Below, one piece after another: positions 54,476-54,727 of a stretch of 54,727 nt of DNA. Position 1 is the stretch's first letter; every line of letters begins with the position of its first letter. This DNA comes from Collinsella aerofaciens (GTDB taxonomy: Bacteria > Actinomycetota > Coriobacteriia > Coriobacteriales > Coriobacteriaceae): NCBI RefSeq assembly GCF_015555045.1, contig NZ_JADNJQ010000015.1, positions 1-54,727 on the forward strand, written 5' to 3'. Position numbers and translations under genes: made by a program. The notes under the pieces were generated by a model. It saw nothing but the letters and a program-made list of their open reading frames with translations. It was not told where the DNA came from and ran no database searches.

Positions 54476-54613
54476 GTCTCGATCTGTAACAGTAACTCGG
54501 CAAAATTGGACCTAGATGTTACAGATTGAGACAAAGGGCCGGCGTCATCCGGAAACGTCTCGATTTGTAACATCTGGAGCCAATATTGCCGCCTTAGCGT
54601 TACAGATCGAGAC
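54476..54613. repeat. Alternating array of a 15-base motif (two tandem 57-base hairpins)
   Basis: GTCTCGATYTGTAAC occurs at 54476-54490 and 54557-54571, and its complement at 54518-54532 and 54599-54613. The pairs make two hairpins of exactly 57 bases. Their loops are related to each other as reverse complements (about two thirds identical), so the second unit is an inverted copy of the first. The rest of 54308-54727 shows no gene. Confidence 0.85.
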
Positions 54614-54727
54614 AAATCGGCAGACTGCGGCAAAAGAAAAAGGTAGATTTGGGTATGTAAATATACTGGTTGAGTTCGTTAAATCAGTGGTTGGTGATAC
54701 CACTTACCAGATTTGTTGAACAATTGG

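Noticed and set aside
54476-54613. CRISPR array
   Set aside because: Units alternate in orientation and the intervals are related as reverse complements, which CRISPR spacers are not.

Overview
The window reads as chromosomal DNA of a high-GC gut Actinobacterium, most likely Collinsella or a close relative (Coriobacteriia). This rests on the GC-rich third codon positions, the many GAAAGGA/AAGGAGG ribosome binding sites, and a gene set made of sugar PTS systems, LytS/LytTR regulators and an Amadori-type sugar cluster. Genus is an inference; no search was run. About 50 protein genes and one tRNA gene are supported. Most lie on the + strand.

Layout. 1-0.7 kb: 3' part of an IS110 transposase. 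0.9-6.4 kb: beta-glucoside operon (PRD regulator, PTS IIA, IIB, IIC, GH1 6-phospho-beta-glucosidase) ending in a strong terminator. 6.4-7.9 kb: repeat-rich gap and a membrane-anchored C39-like protein. 8.2-11.1 kb: amino acid permease and amidohydrolase. 11.2-19.3 kb: two paralogous LytS-type kinase/LytTR regulator pairs around a zinc phospholipase C-like protein, a UMF1-type MFS protein and a glycosyltransferase. 19.4-25.7 kb: phosphodiesterase, tRNA-Asp, Rrf2 regulator, an Fe-S-less MutY-like glycosylase, rubrerythrin, two small membrane proteins, and an AT-richer nucleotidyltransferase/HTH pair that looks like a toxin-antitoxin module. 25.8-36.3 kb: rmuC, ABC exporter, nth, mfd, PAP2 phosphatase, PLP lyase, GNAT.

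36.3-50.7 kb is the most coherent accessory block: three GntR/UTRA regulators, three SIS-domain deglycase-like proteins, a mannose-family PTS (IIAB, IIC, IID), an EamA transporter, a HAD phosphatase and a YitT protein, with recQ inserted. It is best explained as uptake and cleavage of sugar-amine (Amadori) compounds such as fructoselysine or glucoselysine, comparable to gfr/frl loci. Shared promoter motifs suggest how the regulators divide the targets. 50.9-54.3 kb: a lactate/hydroxyacid dehydrogenase, metA (acetyl-CoA type), 5-formyl-THF cyclo-ligase and a hicAB module. The last 0.4 kb has no gene but holds an ordered palindromic array.

The gaps between genes are unusually rich in structured repeats. 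There are three very long perfect hairpins (38, 29 and 30 bp); two of them share loop and flanks but have different stems. There is a cloverleaf-like element at 44.4 kb, short dispersed palindromes with a GGGACAG core that sometimes supply the stop codons of neighbouring genes, a 62-bp-period array at 6.6 kb and an alternating 15-mer array at 54.5 kb.
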